Assembly: GCA_023333565.1 (NCBI GenBank)
Contig: JAJKFH010001865.1
Coordinates: 5,704,001-5,768,000, forward strand
Length of the DNA: 64,000 nucleotides
From: Puffinus mauretanicus
Taxonomy: Eukaryota; Chordata; Aves; Procellariiformes; Procellariidae
Reading direction: 5' to 3'
In this document: piece after piece, positions 61,164 to 64,000 of the stretch
Position numbering within the stretch: the first letter of the stretch is position 1
How the letters are laid out: the number at the start of each line of letters is the position of its first letter
Translations under genes and position numbers: made by a program
Notes under the pieces: generated by a model
What the model was told of the DNA's origin: nothing
Databases searched by the model: none
What the model saw: only the letters and a program-made list of their open reading frames with translations

Positions 61164-62181
61164 GAAATTTTTTTTTTTTTTCATTCACTTTTGAACTGGT
61201 TATCTTATGCTGCAGGTAATCCAAATAAACACATTCAAGGACATTTTGTAATTTCAGAGAAACCATATTTTCATTTATACGCATAAAATGTAATTTTTAC
61301 CTTTCTGGGCACACTGTGAATCTTGTTTTTCTTCCCAGGTTTTTAGTTTTATGAGGGTTGCTAATATTTTGGGACTATTTAAAAAGGTGTAGTGTTTAAT
61401 TTTCTTTCTATTAGGATGTGTGTTTTCATAGATAGTAGAGATCCTCTAAGCATCAATTATCCACTCATTGTGCACCAAAGTGAAATTTTAGCTGTTAATT
61501 TTCTCTCATATAACCTAGAGTTGTCTTTCACAATTTTTAATTTTCTTCTATTTTCATATAGCAGTCCCATTAAAATCATACAAGTGTGACTAGATATTTT
61601 TCCCTAAGGAAAAGATGTATTTTTATTTCTTTTTCCACTTTGAAAAATATTATAAAGCTTGAAAATAAAACAGCCCTCACAGAAACAAACAAGTGAAAAA
61701 ACTGAAAAGTATCTTCAAGTTTGAAGATAGTGCTTCTAATCTGCGCTCAGATTTGAGAAAATCTGTATTTTAAATTGATGGCTATTTTGTGATTCTGACA
61801 GGTACTTGCAAGTGTAAAAGAATGACTATGGGACACAGGCCCTTCCTCAGGTCTGAGAGAAGCACCAAGTTTCAAAGCAAAATCCAATGTGCAGACAATT
61901 GCTTTGAATGTAATTGGATATGCATCAGATCATCTCAAAGGAAAAGGTAGCTGTCGCCTGTGGAGGGGAGAGAATTTTGATAAGAGGAAGAGATAAAAAG
62001 AAGGGATATGAAGGTTATTTACTAGGGAAAAAGAAGACATTATATGAAATTAATGGAGAAGAGGAAGATTGAGTTATAACAGCAGTTGCTCTATGGAGTC
62101 TATGGTGTTTGGTATGCAACAGAGTTATTTTTTGTTTCTAGCTTCATTTTTGGAAGGAATTCTAATCTTTTAGAGGATTTT

Positions 62182-62206
62182 AGAGAAAGAGAGAGAGAGA
62201 GAGAGA
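62182..62206 (+). repeat. (GA)n microsatellite
   Basis: About ten GA units with one AAA interruption. It lies within the span of the Penelope-like relic, between its endonuclease vestige and its 3' tail, where it may have replaced part of the coding end. Confidence 0.9.
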
Positions 62207-62340
62207 TCAAAGTAGTACTTGGTCTATAAAAATATACTCCCATGTGTTACTTTATGTTTTTAAGTTTTATTGATTTATCTGAGTTAGTTCATTCTGATTT
62301 GTGGAATTTGTTTTTTGTTTGTTTGCTTAGCTATGGGTTA

Positions 62341-62661
62341 GCACTGGATTAAGTCTACTACATTTCAGGAAATGCAAGACTAAAATCTTGGGTGTTTTGT
62401 TATTCTGTTTTGGGGAGTATTTATCATGACTTTTTGGAAGTGTATTAGCAGATTTACATTTCCCACTCAATCACGGTTAGATTCATTTAGTGCTTTCTAG
62501 ACTTTGGGGAATTTGCATCTAATGATGAGTTTAGTTAAGCTTGAGAGCATTTGAAGGCTAGGAGGCACCATTCTGATATGATTTCTTTCTGCCAGTGTAG
62601 TTCATAACGGTTTAATGATTTGTTGTATAAATGTCTTGGTAGGGTAGTATGTGACAACTGG
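62341..62661 (-). pseudogene. PLE linker and GIY-YIG endonuclease start, remnant
   Basis: Downstream of the RT on the minus strand a 54-codon piece (62500-62661, one stop) begins PVVTYYP, contains QQIIKPL and ends LTKLIIRCKFPKV. This fits the PLE connector between RT and endonuclease (family pattern P.VVTY.P ... IIK ... PPNL..LI.RSKLP). At 62341-62388 follows RF, stop, SCIS, stop, NVVDLIQC, matching FNC.S.NVVYLI.C, the entry to the GIY-YIG fold that cuts target DNA. The catalytic GIY...YIG core and the downstream Arg/Glu region are not readable; a GA/CT microsatellite lies just beyond. Confidence 0.6.
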
Positions 62662-62785
62662 GATTACATGATTTGCAATTTGGTTTAGTATTAAAGAAAA
62701 TTATTTCATTTTAACTGATAGTTTTTTTAAAAAAAATCAATGTATTTCTTAGACTAGTATCGCTCTTCAATAAAGGTCCATTTTG

Positions 62786-63510
62786 GTGGGACTCATAGGT
62801 GTTCTTTCCGGAGTGAATGTGGTGATATGAGAGCACGTAGCTGTGTATTGAAGATTGTTTGAGACTGACTTTAAATGGTGACTGATTCAATGGAATAAGT
62901 TGTGTTTGTGGGTTTTCTGTATATGACAAATTTGAAGTTGACCCTTTGGATGGTCATCACAGTGTCTAGGAAAATTATGTTTGTGTAGGCATATTCCAGA
63001 GTTAGCTTGATGGAAGTATAATACTTAGTTCATGGTGGAAATCAGTGATAAAGTACAGGCTTCTGGTGCAAATGGTGGAAACATATGTGTCCCACGGCTT
63101 TATCAAAGGCTTGGTGGTGCAGTTATTTTAAATTTCTTCTTCAGCACGTCTCATGAGAAAAGCAGTATATTTTGAGATTGTATCAGTGTATTATGTGTTG
63201 GTTGTTAAATGTTATTTCTTAAAAGATTGTTGTGGGCTAAGCAGAAATGTGTATCTCTGGACTGAACTGTGAACATTTTGTTTTGCTCTGATGAGTACTC
63301 CTGGTAGGACATGATGCCATCATGGACTGGGAGGCTGGCACACAGACTGGTGGTGGCATTCTTACTGCCCTGAAGGGTGGAAAGATGGATTATCTTGCAT
63401 AACTTTTCAGGAGAAGTCAGATGTATCTTGGAGAAAGTTTGCTCTTTGGATTATGAGAGAATGTCTTTAAGGATGGCTTAAAGTTAGTGCTGAAAAAATA
63501 ATTGGTATCG
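62786..63510 (-). pseudogene. PLE reverse transcriptase remnant
   Basis: This is the RT part of the Penelope-like relic. Visible on the minus strand: an ILKDILS piece with TSDF near 63420-63500 (the family has SYIKDT.DFL), SLCASLPVHDGIMSYQEY at 63295-63348, KLTLEYAYTNIIFLDT followed by IYRKPTNT at 62898-63008, and SLKQSSIHSYVLSYHHIHSG then KNTYESH at 62786-62866. The YIDD-type catalytic segment expected near 63060-63110 is not recognisable. The pieces lie in at least two frames with stops between them, so the gene is dead. A PLE RT would prime at nicked DNA or telomere-like ends to copy the element. Confidence 0.65.
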
Positions 63511-64000
63511 AGCGGCTTGTAGGTTCTAAGCAACTTGGATGTATGACATTATTTCCAGGCATAAAGAGACCACAGTCTTCAAAAAAATGCATCATTTTAG
63601 TAATGTTATGAATGCTGTTGTTGGCAGATTTCAATAGCAGCAAGTTAAATAGCTATGGCCTTTCTAATAGTGTCACTGGAGTCAAAAGGTTTTGAGGGAA
63701 TATAGGATAATTTGATCAATGAAAGGTCAAAGAAGAGGTGCGTTGGGGGAAACCTTTAGGGTTTTTTTTAATATCACTTGAATCGAAATTAACACATAAT
63801 TTTAGAGATTGACTTGAGTAGTATGAGTGCTATGAAGTTAAATATGCTATAATTGCTTCTTACTGATGTAATTTTAATTTATTACACCCATTAAGGAAAT
63901 TTTCTTGTTCTTTTGCTCTTTTTATTCTTTTTGTACCACTGATACTGGAAGCAGAGGTAGAGATAGTTCAAAATTTGACTGAAAGCATTATTGGCAAATG
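63511..64000. other. Unassigned stretch at the window end
   Basis: AT-rich, with no gene. On the minus strand it would hold the N-terminal part of the Penelope-like element if that were present, but I could not recognise further PLE motifs. Confidence 0.45.

Larger units (their letters stand above)
52911..61814. other. Mostly unassigned AT-rich non-coding stretch
   Basis: No certain gene. It includes A-runs near 53290 and 59381, a TG/TA microsatellite at 55592-55626, a candidate 64-bp exon at 58010-58073, clustered small tandem duplications at 60351-60557, a possible CR1 3' vestige near 61060-61120 and a 19-bp palindrome at 61145-61163. The part at 56810-57000 is rich in homeodomain-like (TAATTA) and SOX-like (ATTGT) words, as in some conserved enhancers, but conservation cannot be judged from one sequence. 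Confidence 0.5.
61815..63510 (-). mobile_element. Decayed Penelope-like retroelement (PLE)
   Basis: Read on the minus strand, short protein pieces in shifting frames appear in the order expected of a Penelope-like element. First is a block resembling the PLE SLYTNIPHDDGI region (63295-63348). Next is a block ending in FLDT...YRKPTNT (62898-63008), then one matching the PLE SIIYSQALRYNRICS region (62786-62866). After these come a PVVTYYP...KLIIRCKFPKV linker (62500-62661) and a SC.S.NVVDLIQC start of a GIY-YIG endonuclease (62341-62388). Near the left end, the minus strand reads GACCTGAGGAAGGGCCTGTG (61834-61853), like the 3' tail of PLEs known from turtles and crocodilians. Stops and frameshifts are frequent, so the insertion is old. 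PLEs are rare in birds. The assignment rests on remembered motifs and the collinear order of six blocks; borders are approximate. The alternative is a diverged LINE RT, but YRKPT and the NVVYLIQC block favour PLE. Confidence 0.7.

Noticed and set aside
1..64000. CRISPR arrays, operons or bacterial insertion sequences
   Set aside because: No spaced direct-repeat array and no prokaryotic gene organisation; CR1 and LTR content marks vertebrate DNA.

Overview
The window looks like an AT-rich, gene-poor stretch of a bird nuclear genome: a large intron or an intergenic desert. The evidence is the repeat content. There are several CR1 LINE copies, two of which end in the short ATTCTATG-type 3' repeat typical of avian CR1. 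There are also two LTRs whose end sequences match, as I remember them, LTR families widespread in neoavian birds. I found no convincing protein-coding exon, tRNA, rRNA or known ncRNA. Almost all open frames are short chance frames or lie inside repeats.

Layout: 1-11767 is unassigned AT-rich DNA with short palindromes. 11768-12293 is an internally deleted LTR on the + strand. 12294-18377 is unassigned, with a TATA-like promoter candidate at 15871 and a C-rich tract at 16401-16488. 18378-19261 is a fairly young 5'-truncated CR1 on the + strand, with the pol palm motif FADD intact. 22370-23195 is an older CR1 on the + strand. 24182-25245 is an older CR1 on the - strand carrying an A/C-rich expansion. 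27780-28376 is a solo LTR on the - strand flanked by a perfect 5-bp duplication (GTGGG). 32876-33000 is a CR1 3' tail on the - strand. 33001-46817 is unassigned, with a G-rich/GT-rich patch near 44711-44834. 46818-48380 is the longest CR1 (- strand), covering most of the reverse transcriptase but with the catalytic pair changed to FANN and two in-frame stops. 48381-61814 is mostly unassigned, with a weak CR1 relic near 52790, a possible small exon at 58010-58073 and clustered short duplications at 60351-60557.

The most unusual feature is at about 61815-63510 on the - strand: a heavily decayed Penelope-like retroelement (PLE). Read on the - strand, pieces in shifting frames line up in the right order with PLE reverse transcriptase blocks, then a linker block, then the start of a GIY-YIG endonuclease, then a 3' tail motif of PLE type. 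I recognised this by eye from remembered family motifs, so a translated search is the decisive test.

Nothing here forms an operon or pathway. The window's history is one of retroelement insertion and decay: an ancient PLE and old CR1s first, then younger CR1 copies and two LTRs, with no evidence that any element is still active.
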